DNA of 19,809 nucleotides from Deltaproteobacteria bacterium (GCA_030262795.1 JAJSZO010000018.1:1-19809), one strand, 5' to 3'; counted from the stretch's first letter, positions 1-8,546 are shown. Numbers and translations are program-made. The notes: generated by a model from the letters alone, not told the origin.

Positions 1-1
1 G

Positions 2-1276
2 TTGCGGGAAAACCGGCCGGTCGTGATCCAGGATGCTTCCAGGGATGACCGGTTCTTTAAGGGAATTGATCTTCAGGAAAACTTTGTAACCAAGTCTATG
101 ATCTGTTTCCCATTGCGCACTCGAAAAGGGCTGATAGGAGTCATTTATGCCCTGAACAAGCTTGAAGGGGAGTTTACGTCAAGAGAAACCAGGTTGCTGG
201 AAATCCTTTCCGGAACTATTGCTATCTCTATAGAGAATGCAAGGCTTTATGGAGAACTCAAGGACCATGCCGGTTCTCTGGAGCGAGAGAATCTCAGGCT
301 CAAATCGCAGGTGCAGAACAGTTTCAACCTGCAGGGGATCATCGGCTCCAGTCCTGCAATGCGCCGGGTCTTTGCCCTTATGTATAAGGTTATCAATACA
401 ACCACCTCTGTGCTGATCCAGGGTGAGACCGGGACTGGAAAGGAGCTTGTCGCCAAGGCGATCCATTATAATGGCTGCTTGAAAGAGAAACCCTTTGTGG
501 CGGAAAACTGTGGAGCACTTTCCGAAAACCTGTTGGAGAGCGAGCTGTTTGGTCATGTCAAGGGCGCCTTCACAGGGGCATTCACAGACAGAAAAGGGCT
601 TTTTGAGCTGGCCCACGGGGGGACAATCTTTCTTGATGAGATCGGAGAGATGTCTGTCGCCATGCAGGTAAAACTCCTCAGGGTACTTCAGGAGGGGCAG
701 ATAAGGCGTGTAGGAGGCAGTCGATATATCAAGGTAGATGTCCGGCTTATTGTTTCCACAAATCGCGACCTCGAAGAGGAAGCAAGAAAAGGAAACTTTC
801 GTGAGGATCTCTTTTATCGGATTTGTGTATTTCCAATCACACTCCCGCCCTTGCGGGAAAGAAGGGAAGATATCCCCCTGCTCGCTGCCCACTTCCTGAA
901 GAAGTTGACCAGGAAACAAAAAAGACCTTCTGCCCGATTGACACCTCATGCATTGAATCTCTTCTTACAGTACAATTGGCCGGGAAATGTGCGAGAGCTT
1001 CAGAACGAGATCGAACGGGCGCTAACCCTGGCAGGAAAGGATCGGGAAATCAGGAAAGAGTTCCTGTCAGAAAAAATAAATACTTCATTAAGCCAGAAAA
1101 TTTCAATTCCTGCGACTGACTGTACGTTACAAAAGGTTACACAGCAAATCGAGCAACAAATGATTGTTGAGGCCCTGGAGAAAACAGGCAACAACCGCTC
1201 TAAGGCAGCCCGCATACTCGGCCTGACACGACAGGGCCTGCTAAACAAGATCAAACGGTATCAGATTGAGCTGTGA
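2..1276 (+). CDS. Sigma54-dependent transcriptional activator (GAF-AAA+-Fis), 5'-truncated
   Basis: The protein activates RNA polymerase-sigma54 by ATP hydrolysis after sensing a signal through an N-terminal GAF domain. The visible 424 residues start inside the GAF domain (about 1-85), so the gene begins upstream of the window and the TTG at position 2 is not its true start. A short coiled linker (85-108) leads to the AAA+ domain. Walker A GETGTGKE is at 141-148, the sigma54-contacting GAFTGA loop is intact at 188-193, Walker B is GGTIFLDEIGE near 206, and NWPGNVREL follows later. The C-terminus is a Fis-type helix-turn-helix (NNRSKAARILGLTRQGLLNK). An intact GAFTGA loop argues for a true sigma54 activator. 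Its targets are unknown; a sigma54-type promoter lies at 6162 in the same window. It converges with the TolC-like gene, 26 bp away. Confidence 0.95.
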   Translation: MRENRPVVIQDASRDDRFFKGIDLQENFVTKSMICFPLRTRKGLIGVIYALNKLEGEFTSRETRLLEILSGTIAISIENARLYGELKDHAGSLERENLRLKSQVQNSFNLQGIIGSSPAMRRVFALMYKVINTTTSVLIQGETGTGKELVAKAIHYNGCLKEKPFVAENCGALSENLLESELFGHVKGAFTGAFTDRKGLFELAHGGTIFLDEIGEMSVAMQVKLLRVLQEGQIRRVGGSRYIKVDVRLIVSTNRDLEEEARKGNFREDLFYRICVFPITLPPLRERREDIPLLAAHFLKKLTRKQKRPSARLTPHALNLFLQYNWPGNVRELQNEIERALTLAGKDREIRKEFLSEKINTSLSQKISIPATDCTLQKVTQQIEQQMIVEALEKTGNNRSKAARILGLTRQGLLNKIKRYQIEL

Positions 1277-1302
1277 GAAAAGTAAAATTTTTTTCTTGAA
1301 GT

Positions 1303-1881
1303 CTATTGACACAGGGGAATTGTAGTTAGTTCCTCCATGCTGACTGAGACTTTCTTTTGATCAGCATATAAAATGGTTCCGGTTTCAAAACGGAGACGTG
1401 CCAGCACGGCGCTGAGCTTACGCTGTGCCGAGATTTCATTAAGCAGGACATTGGTCAGGCTGTCTTCGGTCTGGATCAAATCAAGCAACGTGGATATCCC
1501 TAATTGAAATCTCTTTTTTTCGTTATTCAGAGCAGATCGGTAAGATCTAACAGCTTCTTGAGACCTGGCAAGTTTCAACTCGCTGTTTCCAAGCCCGGAT
1601 ATAGCCACCAGAACCCCTGAACTGATATTCCTTGCAAGATCACCGGTTGAAATAAGGCTCTGCTGATAGGCCGATTTTTTCTGCAGCAGGATTCCACGGG
1701 CAGAGTTGTTTGCAACCGGCCACTCATAATCAAGCGACAGGGAGAAACTTAATCCGGGAACATTTGTATACAAAGGACTAATAAACTCTGAAAACTCACT
1801 GCCTTGATCAAGCCCTGAGTAGCCCAGATTGCAATTAAGATCCAACCTGAGTAAAAGCCTGTTTTCTGCGGCTTTTAACAG
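1303..1881 (-). pseudogene. TolC-family outer membrane efflux protein, C-terminal part (frameshifted)
   Basis: This is the second half of a TolC-type outer-membrane channel, which would connect an inner-membrane pump or type I exporter to the outside. The frame is open from about 1881 down to 1303. Right after the break it reads LLKAAENRLLLRLDLNCNLGYSGL, the well-known start of the second TolC repeat (family pattern a-E-N-x-L-L-P-x-L-D-L). A later part resembles the family's second helical hairpin (ARSQEAVRSYRSALNNEKKR, then LGISTLLDLIQTEDSLTN). The only in-frame ATG near its 5' end lies at 1845, inside the conserved block, so separate translation would give a truncated protein. It belongs with the upstream part at 1875-2885. 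Confidence 0.85.
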
Positions 1882-2885
1882 AGTTTTTTAACACTTTGTT
1901 GCAGTTGTGACGTTAGATAATCTGCACGTCGCACCAGCGCTTGCTCAATTAGATCGCTGATTGATGCATTGAGTTGTGCTATCTCCTGAGTTCTGATTCG
2001 AGGAAATTCATCACTCGGATCAGGCAAAGATCTGATTCCATCAAATGGCAGTCCCATTGATAGACCGAGATATTGTCTGACCTCGAAAAGGTTTTGCTCA
2101 CCTGCTATTCTTGATGCGGTTTTGACTGCCAGATTAGCCAGTATTTGTTCAAGGTCAGCAGCAGGACGCGCACCGGCTTTAATAAAAATCTTAATTTCCC
2201 CGACAAGGGCCTTTGTCGTAAATTCCGACTGTTTCAATTGATCAAGTTCAGCGCCGGCAGCGACATAGTTCCAATAAGCTACGATTGTATTCAATATGTT
2301 TTCCGAAATAGTATAGCGCAATTCAAGAAGGCTTATCTCATATTCTTTTTCAGCAGCTATTTCATCCGCTGCATTGGCTTGTGCTCCCCTGTCTCTTAAT
2401 AATGGCAATGTTACAAGAAAATCGACCCGGGCATCATTGGCCGGATCAGAAGAAGATGATAAAATTTCGGTGCGGTTGAGACTAACCACAGGGTTTACAG
2501 TCAGACCTGCACGGTATTGCTTGCTGATACTTAATCTGTACGACGTAGTGTCAGTTTCTGTTTTTGAAGTGCCTTGCAATATTTTCTGCTGTTTGGAAAG
2601 GGGAATTGCTTTGTGACTATAGCCTGCAGATGCCCCTAATTTCATATCAAATTCTCCTCTTGCAGATTGAAGAACGCCTTTTTGACCTTTTACCTGTTCT
2701 CCTTGAAGCCGGATATTGGGCTGGTGAACCAAAGTTACACGAACTGCCTCCAACAGCGTAATACCTCTTTCCGTAATTTCCTGAGCACAGGCGGTTTTGG
2801 CTTCAGGTAAAGCAGAAAAAAGAATTCCGAATAAAAAACAAAATATTACACAAATCGTGGTTATGGTCATGGCAGTACCATTCAA
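1875..2885 (-). pseudogene. TolC-family outer membrane efflux protein, N-terminal part (frameshifted)
   Basis: This is the first half of the same TolC-family gene. It has a hydrophobic signal peptide (TTICVIFCFLFGILFSALPE) with likely cleavage near TACA-QE, then the family's first repeat (ITLLEAVRVTLVHQPNIRL and further helical segments). It ends abruptly at SQLQQSVKKLC-stop. The stop follows a run of six A on the coding strand (1884-1889). Adding one A restores SVKKTLLKAAENRLLL, so the break equals a one-base deletion in a homopolymer. Joined, the halves give about 528 residues, a normal length for the family. The start is either TTG at 2885, with GGA seven bases upstream, or ATG at 2870. 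No membrane-fusion or pump gene lies beside it in the window. It may be a real pseudogene or a sequencing error. Confidence 0.85.
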
Positions 2886-2910
2886 TAATGATTCCGAAAG
2901 CTCACACCAT

Positions 2911-2928
2911 TGGAAACTGATGTTTCCA
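2911..2928. promoter_or_regulatory. Perfect palindrome upstream of the TolC-like gene, possible operator
   Basis: TGGAAAC, four bases (TGAT), then GTTTCCA form a perfect 7-bp inverted repeat. It lies 26 to 41 bp upstream of the alternative starts of the leftward TolC-family gene, where a dimeric repressor or activator would bind. The regulator is not identifiable from the site, and no promoter boxes were clear around it. Confidence 0.35.
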
Positions 2929-3146
2929 GAGGGTATAGTAGACCCCTTTTATTGAGAGCAGGTATCCTATTCAAAAAACGTGGAACGGCTCTGATGTGAA
3001 AGCAATTTACTAACAATAAATACTGACTATGATATTTCGACTCGCAGCAAAGCGAGGCGACGCACTCATACCATCGCAGTAATATATTGCTTGCCGGTAC
3101 ATTTCAAGACTATACTGGAAATTTGAAGGAATTGGAAAAAACTGCC

Positions 3147-3464
3147 CTATTCAATCTGTGGCATGAAATTTTGAATAATCAAATCCGCAAGGAATGGCAT
3201 ACTGTTTTCTTGGGAGATGCGGTCGTATATATATTTGTAGGCGTTGACGCCAAGCTTTTTTGCTGTTTGAGTAACAGTCAAAAATGCATCTTTGGCATTT
3301 GTGCCTTCTTGCGATTTTGTTTGCAAGCTGACATCTTGCCTGCGTTTTTCCACCCTTGCGCCCAACTCTGATTCATTGTTGTGTAGCGGCAATTCAGGAT
3401 GTTTCAGAACCTGAAAAAGCGCTTCCTTAGCAGTAACAGGCTTTCGAGAGTATCCCGTACTGAT
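3147..3464 (-). pseudogene. C-terminal remnant of a DDE transposase (IS66-like)
   Basis: About 105 codons are open from 3464 (just after an in-frame TAG) to the stop at 3147. The protein carries HPELPLHNNESELGARV, then RRQDVSLQTKSQEGTNAKD and KLGVNAYKYIYDRIS. This matches the C-terminal end of a transposase family I recognise; the P-L-H-N-N-x-x-E block resembles the P-I-D-N-N-x-x-E block carrying the last acidic residue of IS66-type enzymes. The N-terminal two thirds are missing and no inverted repeat of an intact insertion sequence was found. The exact IS family is uncertain. It lies downstream of the secreted-protein gene's terminator. Confidence 0.65.
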
Positions 3465-3470
3465 CTAAAC

Positions 3471-3504
3471 TGAAAAGGGCCGATGAGCAAATACTCATCG
3501 GCCC
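3471..3504 (-). terminator. Rho-independent terminator after the 586-residue gene
   Basis: A perfect 11-bp stem (GGGCCGATGAG at 3477-3487, CTCATCGGCCC at 3494-3504) encloses a six-base loop. On the minus strand it is followed by TTTTCAGTTT, as expected for intrinsic termination. It lies 100 bp beyond the stop codon of the leftward gene ending at 3604. On the plus strand the flank is A-rich, so it would work in one direction only. Confidence 0.85.
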
Positions 3505-3603
3505 AAAATACATCAAACTAATCAGGGGGAATATCCTCAAATTCATTTGAGAATCAACAATTGCATAACCCAACCTTCTGTTACGCTGCTCGTGATATCC
3601 CGA

Positions 3604-5364
3604 TTAATACTGTCCTTCAATTTCAATCATCCGGGGCGGATAATCTTGCTCAAATTCCTTGGAGGTCGGTTCGAACCAGAATTGGAATACGACGCTCATT
3701 TCTATCTGTTCGACATTGCCGGAAGTTTCTTTGTATCCCCAATCCCAATGAGCAAGTTCGTATGGAGCCTCGTCACCCATTTCTTTTTTCGCTTCGGCCA
3801 GGGCTTGGTCAAAGGTCTTGACGTGATACATTTTACTGTATCGAAGATCGCTTTGCTCAGGATTGATTTGACGCCATACTTTCGATGCGTTTATCACTGA
3901 ACCGTCGTTGTTCATCTGCACGGAGATTTGACCGCCTTCACCCAAAACATTGATCATGTTTTTGCCCATGCGTATCTGACGGCGGAAAGTAACTTGGACG
4001 TTTTTGTTGTACTTGCTGACACTATCATCGTCTATGGACACCCGTTGAATGACCATCTTTGTGCCGAACGGTTGGGTCATGTCTTCTTCGTAAAGCCCGT
4101 TTTCCTCAAGATAGCTTTTTGCCATCTCAATATAGGTGTTTTCAGAAAGAGAAAGACCTTTTTGCTCTATTTGACGATCACCACGAATGTAAACGGCCCC
4201 GCTGTTTTCATTGATCCGAACTTTTGGACCGCGGCCGTCAATTACTTCATAGGAGTATTTTAAATTCCCTTCGCAATAGAATTTCATGTTTTCAAAAGGC
4301 GGCGGGTCCGGAAAAGGAATAAATCTGATTTTAGGCAATTCATAGAGAATTTCCGGAATGAAGACTCGCCACGGTGGTGTGTTTGAGTCAAAATTCTCCA
4401 AATACTGAATGTGGTAGTAGTTGGCGGTTTTGTCGTGGTACGGATGACGCTGATTGGTAAACGACCCGTCTAACCAAAGTGGCGTATTGACTACACTCAA
4501 GCCACCTCTTGTGATGCAAAGTGGTACAACGTTGGAATCATAACCAGTGGTGCCATGCAACCCCAAAATAAAAGAGTCTGCCACGTCCTTTCCTTGGTTG
4601 TTGTAATTGTCCCAGATTCGATTCATTTGGTCTTCATGGCAATAAGCAGAAGTGGAAGAGCCGCAAGCCATACGCAGCTCATTGCCCAGAACCGGTCCCC
4701 AACGCTCATAGACATTGCGCATCAAATCGGAATCAGAGGATCCATCGAAATCTCCTGGGCAAGCATAGTCAAATGTCGAAGTAGAACCGGAACAGGTCTC
4801 AGGTCCATGGGCAAAGACCTCACAAGAGCACTGCCAGTAGTATCGAAGCCGGCCGCCGTTGTCGCAGTTACCGAGCAACATATTGTCCATTTTGGCCTCA
4901 CTGCCCAACGCAGAGAAACCCTCTGGGTCTCCATGGCCGGCATAAAAGAACAGCATGCTGCGATCAATGCCATCTGCTGAATCGTCGTCACCGGATCCGA
5001 TTAAGGCATCGTCGTAATAGAAATCGTTCGTGTGCCAGCCGCCGATGTGCATGTGCGATCTCGTCCATGTATTGGGGCAGTGATTCGCTGCAGACGGGTC
5101 TCCATTCATATCGGTTCCATAGAGAAATTCCTCAGCAGTATCAATGTGCCAATCTGTGTTTCCGTGAGCTGTTCTTACCGAATTTAACACTGGATTACAA
5201 ACACGAAAAAAGTCGAAATAGTCTAAATGGTCCATTTTGGTTTGCAGGTTGTAATCATACTTTTCCGATAGGAAATACTGTGCCATAGCCTGTTTCTCAG
5301 CAATGCCGAAAAAAGTCACTGCTCCTGCGATTATGAGCCCTAAGAGACATAAAAAACGTTTCAT
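3604..5364 (-). CDS. Secreted protein with possible caspase-like (clan CD) His/Cys pair
   Basis: This is a 586-residue exported protein of unknown function. The chosen ATG (5364) has a strong ribosome site, AAGGAGG, just upstream; an in-frame start 15 codons earlier lacks this. A signal peptide follows (MKRFLCLLGLIIAGAVTFFG, cleavage near AMA-QYF). Residues 138-150 read MLFFYAGHGDPEG, a hydrophobic strand ending in Gly-His-Gly (His144). About 35 residues later comes RYYWQCSCEVF (Cys179, Cys181). A strand-GHG then strand-Q-x-C order is typical of clan CD cysteine peptidases, but fold and activity are inferred. Later parts include RWGPVLGNELRMACGSS and a charged C-terminal region of about 250 residues without recognised motifs. 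From memory it may belong to a family catalogued as DUF6345; unverified. It is a single-gene unit with its own terminator. Confidence 0.8.
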   Translation of the reverse strand: MKRFLCLLGLIIAGAVTFFGIAEKQAMAQYFLSEKYDYNLQTKMDHLDYFDFFRVCNPVLNSVRTAHGNTDWHIDTAEEFLYGTDMNGDPSAANHCPNTWTRSHMHIGGWHTNDFYYDDALIGSGDDDSADGIDRSMLFFYAGHGDPEGFSALGSEAKMDNMLLGNCDNGGRLRYYWQCSCEVFAHGPETCSGSTSTFDYACPGDFDGSSDSDLMRNVYERWGPVLGNELRMACGSSTSAYCHEDQMNRIWDNYNNQGKDVADSFILGLHGTTGYDSNVVPLCITRGGLSVVNTPLWLDGSFTNQRHPYHDKTANYYHIQYLENFDSNTPPWRVFIPEILYELPKIRFIPFPDPPPFENMKFYCEGNLKYSYEVIDGRGPKVRINENSGAVYIRGDRQIEQKGLSLSENTYIEMAKSYLEENGLYEEDMTQPFGTKMVIQRVSIDDDSVSKYNKNVQVTFRRQIRMGKNMINVLGEGGQISVQMNNDGSVINASKVWRQINPEQSDLRYSKMYHVKTFDQALAEAKKEMGDEAPYELAHWDWGYKETSGNVEQIEMSVVFQFWFEPTSKEFEQDYPPRMIEIEGQY

Positions 5365-6161
5365 TGGTCGTCCTCCTTTCCTTTTGTCGGTTATTGAATT
5401 TATAAACATTGCATGCCTGAATTTTCTTCACGCCCAGCGAACGCGCTGATGACGATACATTGTCTTCGACGTTCCGTAACGGATACACGGATGAGCACGG
5501 TAACCAGGGCCTTTTAATTCATCTATAGGCCATGTTCGATGTGGTATCATACTCACTATTACTAATCCCAATTCAAAAAAGTTACCCCGTGTCTCTTTAG
5601 TCTTGGTCCCTCTTTTATTGTTTTGTGTTTGATTACTTTCCTCCCCGGCGCTTAATTCCTATCCCATGAAGACCACCCCCTTTCAGGACCAAAGGCCCTT
5701 TTTATAGATTTCCATTTATCATCCTTTTTTCTTTGTAAATAATAGACGCAAGGCTCTGTATTATCTTACACAAAACGTGATCAAAGAATCTTGGAAAGTC
5801 CAAAAAAGATTGGATACGCCCTTGGGAGGGAAGGATATGCAGCAAATCCTTGCTGCTGAAAATCGCCGCGCTTCGGGATAGTTGCCGTTTGGCTCAATAC
5901 TATGTGGTGGAAGGTGAGGGTGTCTGGATGTCAAGTTTATATACACTCGTAGCACTGTGGCGTAAAGTTACATGACAACAAACGGTCTTTTCCTGTGACC
6001 GTTCACCAGGGCCAGGGATCAGCGATCAAACAAATTCGACCCAAATCTGTGCGCCTACTTGGGAAAGTTAATTAGTCCTCGTTCCTAATTTGAAAAAATA
6101 TGCAATCAAATCAATATGCTGATATCAGATGTCTGTAAGAGGTCTGCACATTGCTTCACCT
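5365..6161. other. Long non-coding stretch between divergent genes
   Basis: About 800 bp separate the leftward secreted-protein gene from the sigma54 promoter of the rightward 89-residue gene. No convincing coding sequence, RNA gene or riboswitch was recognised. The stretch holds the strong ribosome site of the leftward gene, a weak 40-codon open frame on the minus strand (5428-5550), and the truncated copy of a palindromic element at 6024-6088. Confidence 0.6.
6024..6088 (+). repeat. MITE-like family A, truncated copy
   Basis: About 65 bp (GATCAAACAAATTCGACCCA onward to GTTCCTAA) nearly match the right half of the element inside rnpB at 19347-19411, including the terminal GTTCCTAA. The left half with its inverted repeat is absent, so this is a decayed copy. 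Confidence 0.85.
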
Positions 6162-6177
6162 TGGCACAATGTTTGCT
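6162..6177 (+). promoter_or_regulatory. Sigma54 (-24/-12) promoter
   Basis: TGGCAC, five bases, TTGCT fits the sigma54 consensus with exact spacing between the GG and GC elements. Transcription would start near 6190 and read through a hairpin-rich leader into the 89-residue gene at 6416. No other comparable site was found in front of a gene in this window. Confidence 0.75.
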
Positions 6178-6250
6178 TAAGAAAATAAGCAAATAAGAAA
6201 AACAGAAACAGCTATTTGCGCCAGATGTTGGTTCGGATTCAAGACGAATC

Positions 6251-6330
6251 GTAACAGTTCACGGTTAACAGTTAACAGTTTACGGCTGTTCAAAACATAA
6301 AACTGTGAACTGACGACAGTGAACTGTTAC
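6251..6330 (+). repeat. Inverted-repeat hairpin in the leader of the 89-residue gene
   Basis: GTAACAGTTCAC (6251-6262) and GTGAACTGTTAC (6319-6330) pair perfectly over 12 bp. The inner arms also pair imperfectly and contain short direct repeats of the type GTTAACAGTT. It sits between the sigma54 promoter and the gene, so it would fold in the mRNA leader. It may be an intergenic repeat rather than a dedicated regulator. Confidence 0.7.
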
Positions 6331-6415
6331 GGCGAATCTAATAAGATTGTAAGAAATTCATAGGACTTACGGAAACCCATAAAGCGCTTTACCAAAAGCG
6401 GAAAGAGAGGAAAAA

Positions 6416-6685
6416 ATGTCAACCGGTCTCATCAAAGGTCGTGTACAAGACGACAAATCTTGTTATGGTATTCACCTTGCAGAAGTCAAAAACAGCACGG
6501 GGGGATGCGGGATGAGTTTGGTGTTGGTGGGCTATGGGTTGTGCGGGGACTATTGGATAGACGCTCCGGCTGGCGAATCTACGGTTACTGCAACTGCCGC
6601 TGGTTATACCGACGAAATTATACACAATGTCACTGTCCGTAGGGGGAAGGTAACGTGGGTGAATTTTACCATGCGTAGAGAATAA
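6416..6685 (+). CDS. Small protein with carboxypeptidase-regulatory-like beta-sandwich
   Basis: This 89-residue protein starts at an ATG preceded by AGAGAGGA at good spacing. It starts with LIKGRVQDD and ends with AGESTVTATAAGYTDEI, then VTVRRGKVTWVNFTMRRE. This matches the G-x-V ... G-x-Y-x-I ... aG-x-x-T-V-x-A-x-a-x-G-Y pattern of carboxypeptidase-regulatory-like or PEGA-like sandwich domains, which usually act as binding or structural modules. There is no signal peptide or transmembrane segment, so the place of action is unclear. Three cysteines (C16, C31, C42) stand out in so short a protein. It is a stand-alone unit under an apparent sigma54 promoter, about 240 bp upstream, with a weak terminator behind it. 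Function unknown. Confidence 0.75.
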   Translation: MSTGLIKGRVQDDKSCYGIHLAEVKNSTGGCGMSLVLVGYGLCGDYWIDAPAGESTVTATAAGYTDEIIHNVTVRRGKVTWVNFTMRRE

Positions 6686-6701
6686 TCTCAAACTGAAGTA
6701 T

Positions 6702-6724
6702 CTGACCCCTATGGTCAGGCTTTT
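6702..6724 (+). terminator. Weak intrinsic terminator after the 89-residue gene
   Basis: CTGACC and GGTCAG form a 6-bp stem with a five-base loop, followed by GCTTTT. It begins 17 bp past the stop codon of the small gene. The stem is short, so efficiency is uncertain. Confidence 0.45.
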
Positions 6725-6795
6725 GACTTGCTGCCCCCAGGGGACAATCGCCAGCTCTATTGACGTATTCTATTTTTTTGTGGTATAAAAACTTG

Positions 6796-6937
6796 TCCAA
6801 AAATAACTTCACACTTTGATGCGCCGATCCATCTCGCATGACTGCGTTGCTCGTCGGTTAAATAGCTCGCTATTCGCCCTCCTCGCGCCTTGTCATGCGA
6901 GCGCCTCGACACCTCAAAATGTAAATTTATTTTTGGG
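6796..6937. repeat. MITE-like palindromic element, family B
   Basis: The two ends are imperfect inverted repeats: left CCAAAAATAACTTCACACTT, right (reverse complement) CCAAAAATAAATTTACATTT. They are followed inward by a perfect CTCGCATGAC/GTCATGCGAG pair and a central AATAGCTCGCTATT palindrome. The whole unit folds on itself and has no coding capacity. It lies in the 508-bp gap between the small gene and the barrel gene. Confidence 0.75.
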
Positions 6938-6963
6938 CGAATCCTAATTTTTGTTTTTTACCG

Positions 6964-7086
6964 TTAGGAACGGGACAAAATAACTTCCTCAAGTAGACGC
7001 ATAGATTTAGGTTAGATTTGAGATTGGGCAAAGATGGCCTGAAGCTATGATATATAAGGGGGAAGTTATTTCATCCCCGTTCCTAA
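6964..7086. repeat. MITE-like element, family A, compact complete copy
   Basis: This 123-bp unit is bounded by inverted repeats: left TTAGGAACGGGACAAAATAA, right (reverse complement) TTAGGAACGGGGATGAAATA. Its interior (AAGTAGACGCATAGATTTAG, later GGCCTGAAGCTATGAT) matches, in opposite orientation, the copy within rnpB at 19226-19411 but lacks about 60 central bases. It lies in the leader of the barrel gene at 7194. Confidence 0.85.
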
Positions 7087-7193
7087 ATATGGTGCGTATC
7101 TCTTAAGAAAATCCAAATCCGGATGTCTGTTTTTGTGGTAAGGTGAACTTTCTGTCTTTTTAAACGGTTGGCCCATATTTTGAGGAGGAACTC

Positions 7194-8546
7194 ATGTGCA
7201 AACGAGCTATATTATCTGTGATATTCATTGTTGTTGCTTCACTCCATTATTCAAGCAATAATGAGGTTTTCGCCGACATGCTCTTTCAACAGGTGGGGAT
7301 TTCTTCTTCACCCAACCCGGTGGGGTCCGGGGCAAGGGCAGTGGGGATGGGCGGGGCATTCATAGCCATCGCTGACGACGCCACGGCAGCCTCCTGGAAC
7401 CCGGGCGGCCTTATGCGATTGGAAAAACCAGAGGTGTCGATGGTCGGCGCCTACTTTAATCAAAAAGAGGATTTTTTTTCGGATATTCATCCGGAGATTG
7501 ACAACACGGGTGATATTGATGACTTCAACATAAATTATTTTAGTGCGACCTATCCGTTCCATTTTTACAATGACATGGTAGTCTCTATGAATTATCAAAG
7601 GCTCTATGAATTCGAACGGAGCTTTTCTCATGCCTATAATTATTCTTCCCTTGGCAGCGATGTTCTGTCAGACAAACATTTCAGCCAGAATGGTTATGTG
7701 GGCGCTTTAGGTTTGGCCTGTGCCATTAGCGTTACACCTAAACTCTCTTTTGGGGCCACCCTGAACATCTGGACAGATCAACTACTATGGCGAAATGGAT
7801 GGGAAGAGACCTATTCGGTTCATAGCGTGGAGACACTGGGGCCATTTCTGATTACCTCCGATAGTCACTATACCCACAAGTATTCTGAATTCCGCGGGTG
7901 GAATGTAAATCTTGGTCTCCTGTGGGACATAAACAGATATCTGACCTTTGGGGCCGTGGTCAAAACACCTTTTAAAGCCTCTATTCACCATGAATCCAGA
8001 TTTACACAGACAAAAACATATGGTGGTCCATCCATAAACAGGACACAGGTATCAGACCCCAAAAGTACTTCAGAAAACGTTGAGCTGAGAATGCCTTTAT
8101 CCTATGGACTCGGTCTGGCGTGGAGGGTTTCAGACATCCTTTCTTTCGACCTGGATGTTTATAGAACCAGATGGAGCAAATATATCTTGACCGATTCGCA
8201 AGACAACAAGTTGAGCCCTATTGATGGATGTTTCCAAAGGGATTCCGATGTCAAGGACACCACCCAGGTTCGTATAGGCGGGGAATATCTCTTTATCGGG
8301 CAGGATACACAAGTAGTTGTGCCTGTCAGGGGAGGCATCTTTTACGATCCCGAACCGTCGCATGGCACATCGCAGGATTTTTATGGTATTGCCATTGGAT
8401 CGGGCATTGCATACAAGAGGTTTATCTTTGATGTAGCATACCAGTTAAGATGGGGCCGCAGTGTGGACACGGGTAATCTGATTGCCACCTCCTCAGCCGA
8501 CATAACGCAGCATCTCGTACTTGGTTCGGTAATTATCCACTTTTGA
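7194..8546 (+). CDS. FadL/OMPP1-like outer-membrane beta-barrel protein
   Basis: The ATG follows GAGGAGGAACTC, a clear ribosome site. The 450-residue product has a signal peptide (ILSVIFIVVASLHY, cleavage near VFA-DML), then GSGARAVGMGGAFIAIADDA and TAASWNPGGL. That is the diagnostic N-terminal motif of the FadL/OMPP1/TodX and PorV-like barrel group. The rest alternates strands rich in aromatic residues and ends in a beta-signal-like strand (QHLVLGSVIIHF). FadL proteins pass hydrophobic molecules through the outer membrane, while PorV-like ones serve secretion; which applies here cannot be told. It is the first gene of the rightward central module, 82 bp before the long form of the lipoprotein gene. 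Confidence 0.85.
   Translation: MCKRAILSVIFIVVASLHYSSNNEVFADMLFQQVGISSSPNPVGSGARAVGMGGAFIAIADDATAASWNPGGLMRLEKPEVSMVGAYFNQKEDFFSDIHPEIDNTGDIDDFNINYFSATYPFHFYNDMVVSMNYQRLYEFERSFSHAYNYSSLGSDVLSDKHFSQNGYVGALGLACAISVTPKLSFGATLNIWTDQLLWRNGWEETYSVHSVETLGPFLITSDSHYTHKYSEFRGWNVNLGLLWDINRYLTFGAVVKTPFKASIHHESRFTQTKTYGGPSINRTQVSDPKSTSENVELRMPLSYGLGLAWRVSDILSFDLDVYRTRWSKYILTDSQDNKLSPIDGCFQRDSDVKDTTQVRIGGEYLFIGQDTQVVVPVRGGIFYDPEPSHGTSQDFYGIAIGSGIAYKRFIFDVAYQLRWGRSVDTGNLIATSSADITQHLVLGSVIIHF

Noticed and set aside
1884..1892. Programmed -1 frameshift at the TolC A6 run
   Set aside because: The needed shift is -1, but the codon phase (GTT AAA AAA) does not fit the X-XXY-YYZ slippery pattern and no stimulatory structure was seen; a deletion is simpler.
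5428..5550. 40-codon open frame on the minus strand upstream of the secreted-protein gene (starts MIPHRTWPIDELKGPG)
   Set aside because: No convincing ribosome site and no family recognised; could be chance or a decayed fragment. Conservation in relatives would decide.
5410..5600. Riboswitch in the leader of the 586-residue gene
   Set aside because: A small CCGT/ACGG hairpin is present, but no core of a c-di-GMP, cobalamin or other known class could be matched.
6240..7090. CRISPR array suggested by the many repeats
   Set aside because: The repeats are inverted and of different types, with no regular direct repeat and spacer pattern, and no cas genes are present.
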